DNA from: Pseudomonas aylmerensis
GTDB taxonomy: Bacteria > Pseudomonadota > Gammaproteobacteria > Pseudomonadales > Pseudomonadaceae
Assembly (NCBI RefSeq): GCF_001702265.1
Contig: NZ_MAUE01000038.1
Coordinates: 1 to 64,000 of the forward strand
Length of the DNA stretch: 64,000 nucleotides
Direction: 5' to 3'
In this document: piece by piece, positions 36,694 to 45,153 of the stretch
Numbering within the stretch: the first letter of the stretch is position 1
How the letters are laid out: the number at the start of each line of letters is the position of its first letter
Notes under the pieces: model-generated
Databases searched by the model: none
What the model was told of the DNA's origin: nothing
Seen by the model: the letters and a program-made list of their open reading frames with translations, nothing else
Program-made: the position numbers and the translations under genes

Positions 36694-37692
36694 ATGGCTG
36701 TCGAATGGATGATTGCTGCGGCGGTGTTTATCGGCGTGAGCGCGCTGTTGTGGGGCGTCAGTGCCTGGATGACACGGCGTATTGAAGCCGCTGTTCCGAT
36801 CAACGGGCGCTTCGTGGAGGTCAACGGCGAGCGCTTTCATTATGTAGAAGAGGGTAAAGGCCCGCCGCTGGTGATGATTCACGGGCTGATGGGCAGCAGT
36901 CGCAACCTGACCTATGCCTTGTCCGGGCAGTTGCGGGAGCAGTTCCGGGTGATCACCCTCGATCGTCCGGGGTCAGGTTATTCCACCCGTCATGCCGGCA
37001 CTGCTGCCGACCTGCCGGCCCAGGCGCGACAAGTCGCGGCGTTTATCAACACGCTGGGCCTGGATAAGCCCCTGGTGCTGGGACATTCCCTCGGCGGGGC
37101 GATTTCCCTGGCGCTGGCCCTCGACCATCCCGACGCCGTATCGGGCCTGGTCCTGGTCGCGCCGCTGACCCATCCCCAACCGACCTTGCCGCTGGTGTTC
37201 TGGTCGCTGGCAGTACGCCCTGCCTGGCTGCGTCGCTGGGTGTCGCACACCCTGACCGTGCCGATGGGCCTGCTGACCCGCCGTGCAGTGGTCAAGGGCG
37301 TGTTCGCGCCCGATCCGGCCCCGGAGGATTTCGCCACCCGTGGCGGCGGGCTGCTGGGCATGCGCCCGGACAATTTCTACGCCGCCTCCAGCGAGATTGC
37401 GCTGGTCAATGATTACCTGCCAGGCATGGTCAAGCGCTACCCGCAGCTGACGCTGCCCATCAGCCTGATCTACGGGGCCCGGGACAAGGTGCTGGACTTT
37501 CGCCAGCACGGCCAGGCACTCGCCGATAAGGTGCCGGGCTTGAAGATGCAGGTGGTGGAGGGGCGCGGCCATATGCTGCCGATCACTGCCACGGCGCGCG
37601 TGGTCGAAGCGGTGCAGCACCTGGCCAAGCGCGTGCGACCCGGCGAAACCGCGACGATTCTGCAGCCGTCCTTTGCGTTGGCGAGCAAATAG
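36694..37692 (+). CDS. Alpha/beta hydrolase (esterase/lipase-like)
   Basis: Hydrolase of 332 residues with an N-terminal membrane anchor (about residues 5-25). The nucleophile elbow is GHSLGG with Ser132; the acid is in YGARDKVLD and the His in GRGHMLP. The oxyanion HG motif is MIHGLMGSS. Divergent from the BVMO-SDR operon, it is well placed to hydrolyse esters formed by the monooxygenase, giving an alcohol and an acid; this is inference. The protein could also be a general lipase. Followed by a 305-bp non-coding stretch before alkB. Confidence 0.9.
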   Translation: MAVEWMIAAAVFIGVSALLWGVSAWMTRRIEAAVPINGRFVEVNGERFHYVEEGKGPPLVMIHGLMGSSRNLTYALSGQLREQFRVITLDRPGSGYSTRHAGTAADLPAQARQVAAFINTLGLDKPLVLGHSLGGAISLALALDHPDAVSGLVLVAPLTHPQPTLPLVFWSLAVRPAWLRRWVSHTLTVPMGLLTRRAVVKGVFAPDPAPEDFATRGGGLLGMRPDNFYAASSEIALVNDYLPGMVKRYPQLTLPISLIYGARDKVLDFRQHGQALADKVPGLKMQVVEGRGHMLPITATARVVEAVQHLAKRVRPGETATILQPSFALASK

Positions 37693-37997
37693 TCATGCCT
37701 CACGTTGCGGGTCGAAAGTCCGGAATGCCTGCTCTAGAGACCTGACCAAACGGCTGAAAAAGAGACTGCTCAGTCACGTAAAAAAGGCCTCGAAAAAGTA
37801 GTTGACGACCTATCGATTCCGCGCTATTTATTTAAAAAAATATTTCAATATTTATTTTGAAATGATTTTTGAAATGCCTAAGAGCGAATAAAAATGAAAA
37901 AAACGTCTTTTATCGCATGGTTGAATTCCCGGAGCATCCATCGCTCCCTGAACCTGTTTTTTGTAACCCTGCCAACCCGTCTCATCCGGAGGCTGCC
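37693..37997. other. Non-coding region upstream of alkB
   Basis: 305 bp without a supportable gene. The first half has no recognisable element; the second half (37822-37875) is extremely AT-rich and carries the shared motif, an inverted repeat and an extra TTGAAATG direct repeat. An in-frame extension of alkB reaches 37869 but lacks conservation and a ribosome site. Confidence 0.6.
37834..37848 (-). promoter_or_regulatory. Shared AT-rich motif upstream of alkB
   Basis: Minus strand reads TTGAAATATTTTTTT. It abuts a perfect inverted repeat TTTCAA-N8-TTGAAA at 37843-37862, and a further TTGAAA follows at 37869-37874. The fadE upstream region has the same motif with the same 20-bp inverted-repeat geometry. 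Operator for an unknown regulator is inferred. Confidence 0.55.
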
Positions 37998-39278
37998 ATG
38001 AATCAGACACTGGCAGCCCCAAGCGTATGGACCGACGGCAAGCGTCACCTGTGGTGGCTGGGGATCATGCCGCTGGCCACTCCGCTGTTGTCTGGCGCCC
38101 TGGCGATCACCACCGGTATCCAGCAACTGTGGTGGGTCGGCGTACTGGTGATCTTCGGCCTGATCCCCCTGATCGACGGCCTGCTCGGTGAAGACGTCAG
38201 CAACCCGCCCGAATCAGCCGTCAGCGGCCTGGAGTCCCAGAGCTATTACCGCTGGATCGTCTACACCGGCGTGCTGTTTGTGATTTCGTCGGTGGTGGTC
38301 ACCGGCTGGCTGGCCGCCGGCGGGATCGACTGGATCATCAAGGGTGGCCTAGTGCAGGCCGCCGCGAATCTGGAGCCGACCAGCTGGCTGTCGCAGGCTG
38401 CCCACTACATCACCGCACGCACTCAGTTGCATGGCGAGCCGAGTTGGTTCACCTACCTCGGCATGGCGATGTCGACCGGTGCCGCAACCGGTATCGCGAT
38501 CAATACCGCCCATGAACTGGGGCACAAGCCCAACGCTTTGGAGGTGTTTCTCGCCAAGGTGACCCTGGCGCCGACCTTCTACGGGCACTTCTACACCGAA
38601 CACAACCGTGGCCATCACGTGCGTGTCGCCACACCGGAAGACCCGGCCAGTTCGCGACTGGGTGAAAGCTTCTGGGCCTTCCTGCCGCGCTCGGTGTGGT
38701 TCAGCGCACGCTCGGCCTGGAACCTGGAGCGCGAGCGCCTGCGCAAACTCGGCCTGCCGGCCTGGCACTGGAAGAACGCTGTACTCAGTGCCTGGATGTA
38801 CAGCGTGGTGTTGTGGGGGGCGATGATCTACTGGCTCGGGGCGGCGGTGATTCCCTTCCTGATCATCCAGGGCATCTACGGCTTCTCGCTGCTGGAAGTG
38901 GTGAACTATGTGGAACACTACGGCCTTAAACGCCAGAAGTTGCCCAATGGCCGGTATGAACGTTGTTCGCCTCGGCACTCCTGGAACAGTAACCGTATTG
39001 TCACCAATATCTTCCTGTTCCAACTTCAGCGGCACTCTGATCACCATGCCAACCCGACACGCAGTTACCAGTCGTTGCGCCACTTTGATGAGTCGCCGCA
39101 ACTTCCCTATGGGTATGCGAGCATGATTGTCTGGGCGTATGTGCCGTACTTGTGGCGCCGTCGCATGGACCACCGCGTACTTAATCATTACGCCGGTGAT
39201 ATTTTCCTGACCAACCTTCAGCCCTCACAACGGTTGAAGTACCTGGAGAAGTACAGCAACAGCGCTACGCCGTTCTAA
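37998..39278 (+). CDS. alkB: Alkane 1-monooxygenase (AlkB)
   Basis: Integral-membrane non-haem di-iron hydroxylase of 426 residues that converts medium/long n-alkanes to 1-alkanols using electrons from rubredoxin. All signature His motifs are intact: HELGH (172-176), EHNRGHH (201-207), NYVEHYGL (303-310) and LQRHSDHHA (343-351). About six membrane helices are visible. ATG 37998 has a GGAGG ribosome site 5 nt upstream. No rubredoxin, rubredoxin reductase or alkanol dehydrogenase gene is in the window, so these must be supplied from elsewhere. A strong terminator follows the gene. Confidence 0.97.
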   Translation: MNQTLAAPSVWTDGKRHLWWLGIMPLATPLLSGALAITTGIQQLWWVGVLVIFGLIPLIDGLLGEDVSNPPESAVSGLESQSYYRWIVYTGVLFVISSVVVTGWLAAGGIDWIIKGGLVQAAANLEPTSWLSQAAHYITARTQLHGEPSWFTYLGMAMSTGAATGIAINTAHELGHKPNALEVFLAKVTLAPTFYGHFYTEHNRGHHVRVATPEDPASSRLGESFWAFLPRSVWFSARSAWNLERERLRKLGLPAWHWKNAVLSAWMYSVVLWGAMIYWLGAAVIPFLIIQGIYGFSLLEVVNYVEHYGLKRQKLPNGRYERCSPRHSWNSNRIVTNIFLFQLQRHSDHHANPTRSYQSLRHFDESPQLPYGYASMIVWAYVPYLWRRRMDHRVLNHYAGDIFLTNLQPSQRLKYLEKYSNSATPF

Positions 39279-39302
39279 GTGTAAGTCACATGTTGTTGGC
39301 GT

Positions 39303-39348
39303 ACTCGGGGCCTGCGTGCCGCGCAGGCCTCTATCGCCCGAGTTTTTT
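39303..39348 (+). terminator. Rho-independent terminator of alkB
   Basis: Stem ACTCGGG/CCCGAGT with a nested inner stem GCCTGCG/CGCAGGC, followed by six T residues (39343-39348). Strong by eye; it isolates alkB from the pra genes. Confidence 0.85.
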
Positions 39349-39411
39349 CAGATCAGTTGCACGTAAGTTGTTTGACCCGAACAAAAATAATTAAAGGGAA
39401 GGACGTACACC

Positions 39412-39906
39412 ATGCAATCACCTGCTAAGTTCACCACCCACATCGTATTGGCCGCGCTGGGGCTTATCGCCTATCACCAGGCCCAGGCCGCCCGCATCGA
39501 ACCGGCCGGCAGCGCGTTTACCGCCCAAGGCCCGATCAGTTTTTCCAAGGGCGCGCTGATCAGCGCCGATTGCACCATCAAGGTGGCCGGCAAAGTTGCG
39601 GCCGATGGGTCATCGGTGGATGTCGAGAAAGTTGAATTCGATGGCGGCCTCAAGTGCAGCCGTGTCGAAGCCACCAACTTGCCCTGGGTGTTGATTGCCA
39701 AGGACACCAAGAGTGGCTCCATGTCGAAGATCAGCGTAGATGTCCACGCCTTCGGCCTGGGCGGCAAGTGCGGGCCTTCTACCGCCGATGGCACCTGGGA
39801 TAACGCCACCGGCAAGTTGGAGGCGGCCAATGTGCCGATTGGCGAAGACTGCAAGATCAAGACAGTGTCGATCAAGATGCCACCGAACTTCAAAGTTGTG
39901 GAATAA
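39412..39906 (+). CDS. Secreted Pra-type (alkane oxidation activator-like) protein, copy 1
   Basis: Exported protein of 164 residues: signal peptide to about residue 26 (ALGLIAYHQAQA) and a small all-beta mature domain with four cysteines that may form two disulphides. It aligns along its length with the next gene's product (start with a PxGxFT-type motif, matching Cys positions, a CGPS/CGPT motif near residue 120). P. aeruginosa PraA/PraB-type proteins are described as activators of n-alkane oxidation, and the location next to alkB supports that family. Ribosome site AAGGGAAGGA. Biochemical role is not established. Confidence 0.8.
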   Translation: MQSPAKFTTHIVLAALGLIAYHQAQAARIEPAGSAFTAQGPISFSKGALISADCTIKVAGKVAADGSSVDVEKVEFDGGLKCSRVEATNLPWVLIAKDTKSGSMSKISVDVHAFGLGGKCGPSTADGTWDNATGKLEAANVPIGEDCKIKTVSIKMPPNFKVVE

Positions 39907-40002
39907 CACTGGACTGTTGTAGCAGTCATTGAATTGAGATTTGGCTGGAAAGGGAAGTTCCGCTTTGTTTCACCGTGACCTCTCGTTCATGGCCATTACC
40001 CC

Positions 40003-40021
40003 TGGCGAAATGAATTCGCCA
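40003..40021 (+). promoter_or_regulatory. Hairpin in the praB leader
   Basis: Perfect 7-bp inverted repeat TGGCGAA/TTCGCCA with a 5-nt loop, ending about 19 nt before the praB start and just ahead of its AGGAAAA ribosome site. No U-tract, so it is more likely an mRNA-stabilising leader stem than a terminator. Confidence 0.4.
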
Positions 40022-40040
40022 TAACATGTGAGGAAAAACA

Positions 40041-40553
40041 ATGAAAAGCCTTAAAACCCTCGTTTGTGCAACGTCCTTTGCTCTGAGTTTCGGCGCAGCC
40101 TCGATGGCCAGTGCGGCGTCGATCGTTCCTAATGGACCGTTCACCAATTTGACCGGCAGCATTACCGTACTGTCGCCGTCTTCGTCCGCCCCTGTTACTT
40201 GCACCCTTACTGCCAGCGGCACTGTTGCAGGTGGTGTAGCGACTATTTCAAACGCTACTTTCACTGGCGGCATTCTGTGCCCATTGGCGCAACTGAAAAG
40301 TCTGCCTACCCCAGGCTGGGTGTTGACCGCTACTAGCCTCACCGCCGGCACTCTGTCCAATGTGGGCTACGTGATCAATGGTGCTCCTCCGCTGATTCCT
40401 CGGTCGGACTGCGGTCCTACCGGCATTGCAGTGACCTGGAATCAATCCACCCACGTTCTTGGCGCCACCAATCAAACCCTGCTTGGTCAGGGAACTGGCA
40501 ACTGCACTATTCAATCGCTCACTGTTAACGCACCAGGCCTGACTGTTCAATAA
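40041..40553 (+). CDS. praB: Secreted alkane-oxidation activator protein PraB
   Basis: Exported protein of 170 residues with a clear signal peptide (MKSLKTLVCATSFALSFGAA, cleavage near MASAA-SIV). The mature part starts SIVPNGPFTNLTGSITV, which I recognise from PraB, a secreted protein associated with n-alkane use and biofilm surfaces in Pseudomonas. It is rich in Ser/Thr/Gly with four Cys (CTL, CPL, CGP, CTI), matching the preceding paralogue. It lies 134 bp after copy 1 with its own leader hairpin and a strong terminator, so it may be highly expressed on its own. Confidence 0.85.
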   Translation: MKSLKTLVCATSFALSFGAASMASAASIVPNGPFTNLTGSITVLSPSSSAPVTCTLTASGTVAGGVATISNATFTGGILCPLAQLKSLPTPGWVLTATSLTAGTLSNVGYVINGAPPLIPRSDCGPTGIAVTWNQSTHVLGATNQTLLGQGTGNCTIQSLTVNAPGLTVQ

Positions 40554-40593
40554 CCCGTTGGGTTAGAACCAGGGGCTGATCACCCGCTGTAGG

Positions 40594-40620
40594 CAGGTGC
40601 CTCGAAAGAGGCACCTGTTT
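40594..40620 (+). terminator. Rho-independent terminator after praB
   Basis: Perfect 10-bp stem CAGGTGCCTC/GAGGCACCTG closed by a GAAA tetraloop and followed by TTT. Ends 67 nt after the praB stop. Confidence 0.85.
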
Positions 40621-40649
40621 GAAGTAAATAAGGCGTGACACCCGCAGCA

Positions 40650-40712
40650 TCTTAAAAACGTATCAGCGATATGACGCGCAGGTGCTTCAACAAGTGCCTA
40701 GCATTTTTAAGA
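40650..40712. promoter_or_regulatory. Spaced inverted repeat upstream of the fadL-type gene
   Basis: TCTTAAAAA at 40650-40658 and its inverse TTTTTAAGA at 40704-40712 flank 45 bp in the 5' region of the outer-membrane protein gene. The second arm lies 44 nt before the start codon. Could be an operator pair for one dimeric regulator; no known consensus recognised. Confidence 0.35.
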
Positions 40713-40755
40713 CGCTTCCGCAGAGTCGGCCGTTGATAATAATAAGGAGTGCCGC

Positions 40756-42189
40756 ATGAACAATAAGAAATTACAAGTGCAGGTCGCGCTGGGGCTGGCG
40801 TTGTTGGGTGGGATGGCGGTAACAGTACCAGCTCAGGCCGGTGGTTTTGCTACTCCGACCGTGGGCGCCGCTGGTTGGGGGCGTGGCTTCGGTGGGGGAT
40901 CGCTGTTCAAGGATGATCCAGGCGCGGCTTACAACAACCCAGCAGCAATGGCTTTTATTGATCATAGCGTTGCGCAGTTCACCGTTGACTATGCTCGCAT
41001 CAATATCAAATACAAAGGTCAGGCCTATGACCTCAATGGTAACCCTCTGGAAAAAACACCTCTGAACCCGGACGGATCTTTTGGTACGCCTTATTCTCAA
41101 GGTGACGGCGGTGAGGGTGGTTTTACCGCCTGGCTGCCTACCGGTTTCATGGTTATACCGATCAATGATCGTTTCGCTTTCGGCCTGAGCCAAGTAGTGC
41201 CTCAGGGTATGCGCAGTACCTGGGATCAGGACTGGAAGGGGCGTGATTTTGCCGTCGACACCAAGATCGAAACGGTAGGGCTCACCGGCTCTTTATCGTT
41301 CAAGGTCAACGATCAGTTCTCCATTGGTGCGGGGGCGATCGTCCAGCACAGCAAGGGCTTCGTCAGCCAGAACATTGACCTGCTGGGGGCGGCGGCTGCC
41401 TCGCCAGCGGGCATTCCTTTCCCGTCAGGCGTAGGCGACGCATTGATGCGCGTCAAGGTCGATAACACGTCCGTGGGCTGGTTCACAGGCGTCGTCTGGA
41501 AACCCACCGAACGTGACACCCTGGGTTTGAACTACCACGCGAAAATCAAGAACAAGATGGAGGGCAAATACAACATTCGGGCTGATGCAGCGTTGAAAAG
41601 CCTGATGACTGATCCTGCGTTGCCCGATGGCACGACGCTGGTGGGGGTTCTTTACCCCGGCTTGAGGTTGCAACCGGACGGCGCCAACGCCGAGACTCAG
41701 TTGGATATCCCGGCGAATGCTTCCTTTGACTGGGTGCATGAAGTCAATGAACGGTTGACCCTGGGCGTCAGTGCGACCTGGACTCAATGGTCATCCTTCA
41801 AGGCTTTGACGCTGACATCGGACGGTAACCTGATCGTATCGATTCCCTACAAGTATCGCGACGCCTGGCAGTACTCTTTCGGCGGCGATTACAAGCTCAC
41901 CGACGACCTGACCTTGCGCAGCGGTGTGTCGTTTGACCAGACCCCTACACGCAACTCCACACGTGACCCGCGTATCCCCGACGGGGACCGGATCTTCGCT
42001 TCGCTGGGGTTTGGCTACAACGTCAGAGCCATTCCTGGTTTCAGCGTTGACGCGGCCTACTCGCGGCAGTTTGTGCAGGACGTGAAACTGAAGACACAAA
42101 ACCAAGACCGCCTGGGTGGATCGCGACTTGATGGCAAATCCGAGGGCAAGGGAGAAGTGGTCAGTCTGTCAGCGACCTATCGGTTCTGA
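40756..42189 (+). CDS. FadL/OmpP1-type outer-membrane hydrophobic compound channel
   Basis: Outer-membrane beta-barrel of 477 residues with a signal peptide (cleavage near VPAQA-GGF) and C-terminal Phe (ATYRF). The mature N-terminus GGFATPTVGAAGWGRGFGGG followed by DDPGAAYNNPAAM is the FadL hatch/NPA motif. Barrel strands such as LGLNYHAKIKNKMEGKY and the late SVDAAYSRQF strand are typical. It would take up long-chain fatty acids or alkanes; the neighbours alkB, praB and fadE support that. Ribosome site AAGGAG 6 nt before ATG 40756. Confidence 0.93.
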   Translation: MNNKKLQVQVALGLALLGGMAVTVPAQAGGFATPTVGAAGWGRGFGGGSLFKDDPGAAYNNPAAMAFIDHSVAQFTVDYARINIKYKGQAYDLNGNPLEKTPLNPDGSFGTPYSQGDGGEGGFTAWLPTGFMVIPINDRFAFGLSQVVPQGMRSTWDQDWKGRDFAVDTKIETVGLTGSLSFKVNDQFSIGAGAIVQHSKGFVSQNIDLLGAAAASPAGIPFPSGVGDALMRVKVDNTSVGWFTGVVWKPTERDTLGLNYHAKIKNKMEGKYNIRADAALKSLMTDPALPDGTTLVGVLYPGLRLQPDGANAETQLDIPANASFDWVHEVNERLTLGVSATWTQWSSFKALTLTSDGNLIVSIPYKYRDAWQYSFGGDYKLTDDLTLRSGVSFDQTPTRNSTRDPRIPDGDRIFASLGFGYNVRAIPGFSVDAAYSRQFVQDVKLKTQNQDRLGGSRLDGKSEGKGEVVSLSATYRF

Positions 42190-42349
42190 CCCAAACGGTG
42201 TGACGCCGTCATGACGTAGTTGGCTCATCAGGCTGCCTCTTCATGCAGTCGCTTATCGACGGGTTGCCCACGCGACCCGTTCCGATTTTCTGATCCCATC
42301 AACCCATCAGGCTGACCCATTCAGCCGCCAATTTTTTCGCTCAAGCATT

Positions 42350-42364
42350 AAATAAAAATTTCAA
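42350..42364 (-). promoter_or_regulatory. Shared AT-rich motif upstream of fadE
   Basis: Minus strand reads TTGAAATTTTTATTT, overlapping a 20-bp imperfect inverted repeat TTTCAA-N8-TTGAAT (42359-42378). The arrangement is the same as upstream of alkB. Located 107-121 nt before the fadE start. Confidence 0.55.
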
Positions 42365-42470
42365 AACAAAATTTGAATTTAGCTTTCCAAGTTTGTAGTG
42401 TGGCTTTACGCCGCAGGTCAATCCGACCTTCCGCACGTGAACCACGCCCTGAATCGAGTCGAGGTATCCC

Positions 42471-44996
42471 ATGGTTATCTGGTTATTGGTGGGTTTCGCA
42501 GCTGCGATTGCCCTGGCGTATCGACAAGCCGCTGCCACCCTGTGGTTGGGTGCTGGCCTGGTCTGGTTGGCGATTGGTTACCTGTTCAACGTGGTGGCGG
42601 CGTTCGGCGCCACCGTCGCGGCGGTGCTGGTGGTGTTACCGGCGTTGCTGATGACCCTCAAACCGCTACGCCGCACGTTGTTGACCAGCAAGGCTCTCGG
42701 CCTGTTTCGTACGATCATGCCGGCGATGTCCGACACCGAACGCGCGGCCATTGAGTCAGGCACCGTGTGGTGGGACGCCGAGCTGTTCAGCGGCAAGCCC
42801 AACTGGCAGCGCCTGCTGCAAGCTGCGCCGGCCAGCCTGAGCGCGGAGGAGCAAGCCTTCCTCGACAATGAGGTGGAAACCCTCTGTGACATCGCCAACG
42901 ACTGGGAAACCACCCAGGTCTGGCAGGACATGTCGCCCGAAGGCTGGCAGTACACCAAGGACGCCGGCTTCCTCGGCATGATCATTCCCAAGCAGTACGG
43001 CGGCAAAGGCTTCTCCCACTATGCGCACTCGCAGGTGGTGATGAAGCTGTCGACGCGCTGCTCGGCGGCGGCGATCTCGGTGATGGTGCCCAACTCCCTC
43101 GGCCCGGCCGAGCTGCTGTTGCATTACGGCACCGATGCCCAGCGCAACTACTACCTGCCGCGCCTGGCGCGGGGTGAAGACATCCCGTGCTTTGCCCTGA
43201 CCAGCCCGTATGCCGGCTCGGACGCCGGGGCGATTCCCGACCTGGGCATCGTCTGCAAAGGCACCCATGAAGGCCAGGAAGTACTGGGTTTCCGCGTGAC
43301 CTGGGACAAGCGCTACATCACCCTGGGCCCGATCGCCACGGTGCTTGGCCTGGCGTTTCGCGCCGAAGACCCGGAAGGCCTGTTAGGCGCTCCCGGTTCG
43401 CTCGGCATCACCTGTGCGCTGATCCCGACGTCGCACCCAGGCGTCAACAGTGGCCGTCGCCACTGGCCGCTCAACGCGGTGTTCCAGAATGGTCCTACCA
43501 CCGGCAAGGATGTATTCATCCCACTGGAATGGGTGATCGGTGGTCGCGAGCAAGTCGGTAACGGCTGGCGCATGTTGATGGAATGCCTGGCCGCCGGCCG
43601 CGCGATTTCCCTGCCATCGGCCAACGTCGGCCTGGGCAAGGTCGCAGTACGCGGCACCACCGCCTATGCGGCGATGCGCAAGCAGTTCGGCCTGCCCATC
43701 GGCAAGTTCGAAGGCGTGCAGGCGCCGCTGGCGCGCATGGCCGGGCACTTGTATGCCTGCGATGCGGTGCGCAAGGTCTCGGTGGCGTCCCTGGACGCCG
43801 GTGAGAAACCGTCGGTGATCTCGGCCATCGCCAAGTACCACGTCACCGAACGGGCGCGGATTATCGTCAACGACGGCATGGATATCGTCGCCGGCAAGGG
43901 CATCTGCATGGGGCCCAATAACTTCCTCGCGCGCGCCTACCAGCAGAGCCCCATCGCCATCACGGTGGAAGGCGCGAACATCATGACGCGCTGCCTGATC
44001 ATCTTTGGCCAGGGCCTGATCCGCTGCCATCCTTATGTGTTCCGCGAGATGGAAGCGGCGCGCCACCCGGACCGGCGCAAGGCCCTGGAAGATTTCGACA
44101 GCGCGATGTTCGGCCATATCAGCTTTGTGTTGGCCAATACCGTGCGTGCAGCGGTGCATTCCCTGACGGGCGGGCGGCTGATTTCCGCCCCGGCCAAGAC
44201 CGACCCGGCGTTGGCGTCCTACTATCGCCAGGCTAATCGCCTGTCGGTGGTGCTGGCGCTGATTTCGGATATTTCCATGGGCGTGCTGGGCGGTGCCCTC
44301 AAGCGCAAGGAAAGTATTACCGGGCGCCTGGGCGATATTCTCTCGCAGCTGTACATCCTGTCCTGCGTACTCAAGCGCTTCGAGGACGACGGTCGGCCCC
44401 AGGCGGATTTGCCGCTGGTGCATTGGGCGGCGCAGGACGCGTTGTTGCGCGGCCATGAAGCGCTGGCCGAAGTGCTCGACAACTACCCGTCGAAAGCCGC
44501 CGCCGCAGTGGTGCGAGGCTTGAGTTTCCCGTTCGGCATTCCCCTGCACAAACCCTCGGATCGCCTGCTGGCCCAGGTGGCCGATGTGGTGCAGACCCCC
44601 GGCGAAACCCGCGACCGTCTGCTGGCCAATTCCTACATCCCGCGTCCGGAAATCGACAAGCTGGCCTACGGCGAACTTGGCTTCCGCCTGTTGCCGCAAG
44701 TCGAGCTGATCGATGCTCGCCTCAAGCCTGCGGTCAAGCAGGGGCTGATCGAGCCGATGCCGATCTCGGCCACGGCCTTCAACGCCTGGCGCGTCAAGGC
44801 GCGGGCGCTGGACCTGATCAGCGACGACGAAGACAGCTTGCTGGGGCGCTATGTGGAATACGCCGATCACGGCATCCAGGTGGACGATTTCCCGCAGGAC
44901 TTCGGCTTGCTGGAGGCGTTGCAACAGCGCAAGCAAGCGCTGGAACCGCCGGCAAAGCGCAAGTCCAGCCAGGGTGAAAACGCCTCGGTCAATTGA
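42471..44996 (+). CDS. fadE: Acyl-CoA dehydrogenase FadE
   Basis: Large FadE-type acyl-CoA dehydrogenase of 841 residues that oxidises acyl-CoA to trans-2-enoyl-CoA with FAD. Two to three N-terminal membrane helices (residues about 2-62) precede the catalytic core. Core motifs: IIPKQYGGKGFSHYAHSQV, CFALTSPYAGSDAGAIPD, WDKRYITLGP and FGLPIGKFEGVQAPLARMA; the ITVEGANIMTRCLIIFGQG stretch includes the usual Glu region. C-terminal DUF1974-type domain follows. Length fits Gammaproteobacterial FadE (about 815). First gene of the beta-oxidation cassette; a REPIN separates it from the next gene. Confidence 0.96.
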   Translation: MVIWLLVGFAAAIALAYRQAAATLWLGAGLVWLAIGYLFNVVAAFGATVAAVLVVLPALLMTLKPLRRTLLTSKALGLFRTIMPAMSDTERAAIESGTVWWDAELFSGKPNWQRLLQAAPASLSAEEQAFLDNEVETLCDIANDWETTQVWQDMSPEGWQYTKDAGFLGMIIPKQYGGKGFSHYAHSQVVMKLSTRCSAAAISVMVPNSLGPAELLLHYGTDAQRNYYLPRLARGEDIPCFALTSPYAGSDAGAIPDLGIVCKGTHEGQEVLGFRVTWDKRYITLGPIATVLGLAFRAEDPEGLLGAPGSLGITCALIPTSHPGVNSGRRHWPLNAVFQNGPTTGKDVFIPLEWVIGGREQVGNGWRMLMECLAAGRAISLPSANVGLGKVAVRGTTAYAAMRKQFGLPIGKFEGVQAPLARMAGHLYACDAVRKVSVASLDAGEKPSVISAIAKYHVTERARIIVNDGMDIVAGKGICMGPNNFLARAYQQSPIAITVEGANIMTRCLIIFGQGLIRCHPYVFREMEAARHPDRRKALEDFDSAMFGHISFVLANTVRAAVHSLTGGRLISAPAKTDPALASYYRQANRLSVVLALISDISMGVLGGALKRKESITGRLGDILSQLYILSCVLKRFEDDGRPQADLPLVHWAAQDALLRGHEALAEVLDNYPSKAAAAVVRGLSFPFGIPLHKPSDRLLAQVADVVQTPGETRDRLLANSYIPRPEIDKLAYGELGFRLLPQVELIDARLKPAVKQGLIEPMPISATAFNAWRVKARALDLISDDEDSLLGRYVEYADHGIQVDDFPQDFGLLEALQQRKQALEPPAKRKSSQGENASVN

Positions 44997-45020
44997 GTGG
45001 TACTGAATGAACACGCTCAG

Positions 45021-45106
45021 TGTGGGGCTGGCTTGCCTGCGATGCAGGCGACTCGGTCTATCAGTCAAGCCGAGCCGCTGCCATCGCAGGCAAGCCAGCT
45101 CCCACA
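45021..45106. repeat. REPIN (paired inverted REP sequences) between fadE and fabG-like gene
   Basis: Two inverted REP elements: TGTGGGGCTGGCTTGCCTGC and, at the other end, the inverse ending CCAGCTCCCACA. Together they can fold into one long stem. It belongs to the GGCTTGCCTGC Pseudomonas REP type, like the first unit of the 50.4-kb array. Situated in the 157-bp gap inside the operon, it may stabilise or attenuate mRNA. Confidence 0.85.
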
Positions 45107-45153
45107 TGGGTCGGGTTTAACAAGGCAGGAATGTGTTGTGAGTGGATCTATCT

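Noticed and set aside
43383..45107. 574-codon minus-strand frame opposite fadE
   Set aside because: Shadow frame rich in His/Gln/Arg; fadE motifs are complete on the plus strand.
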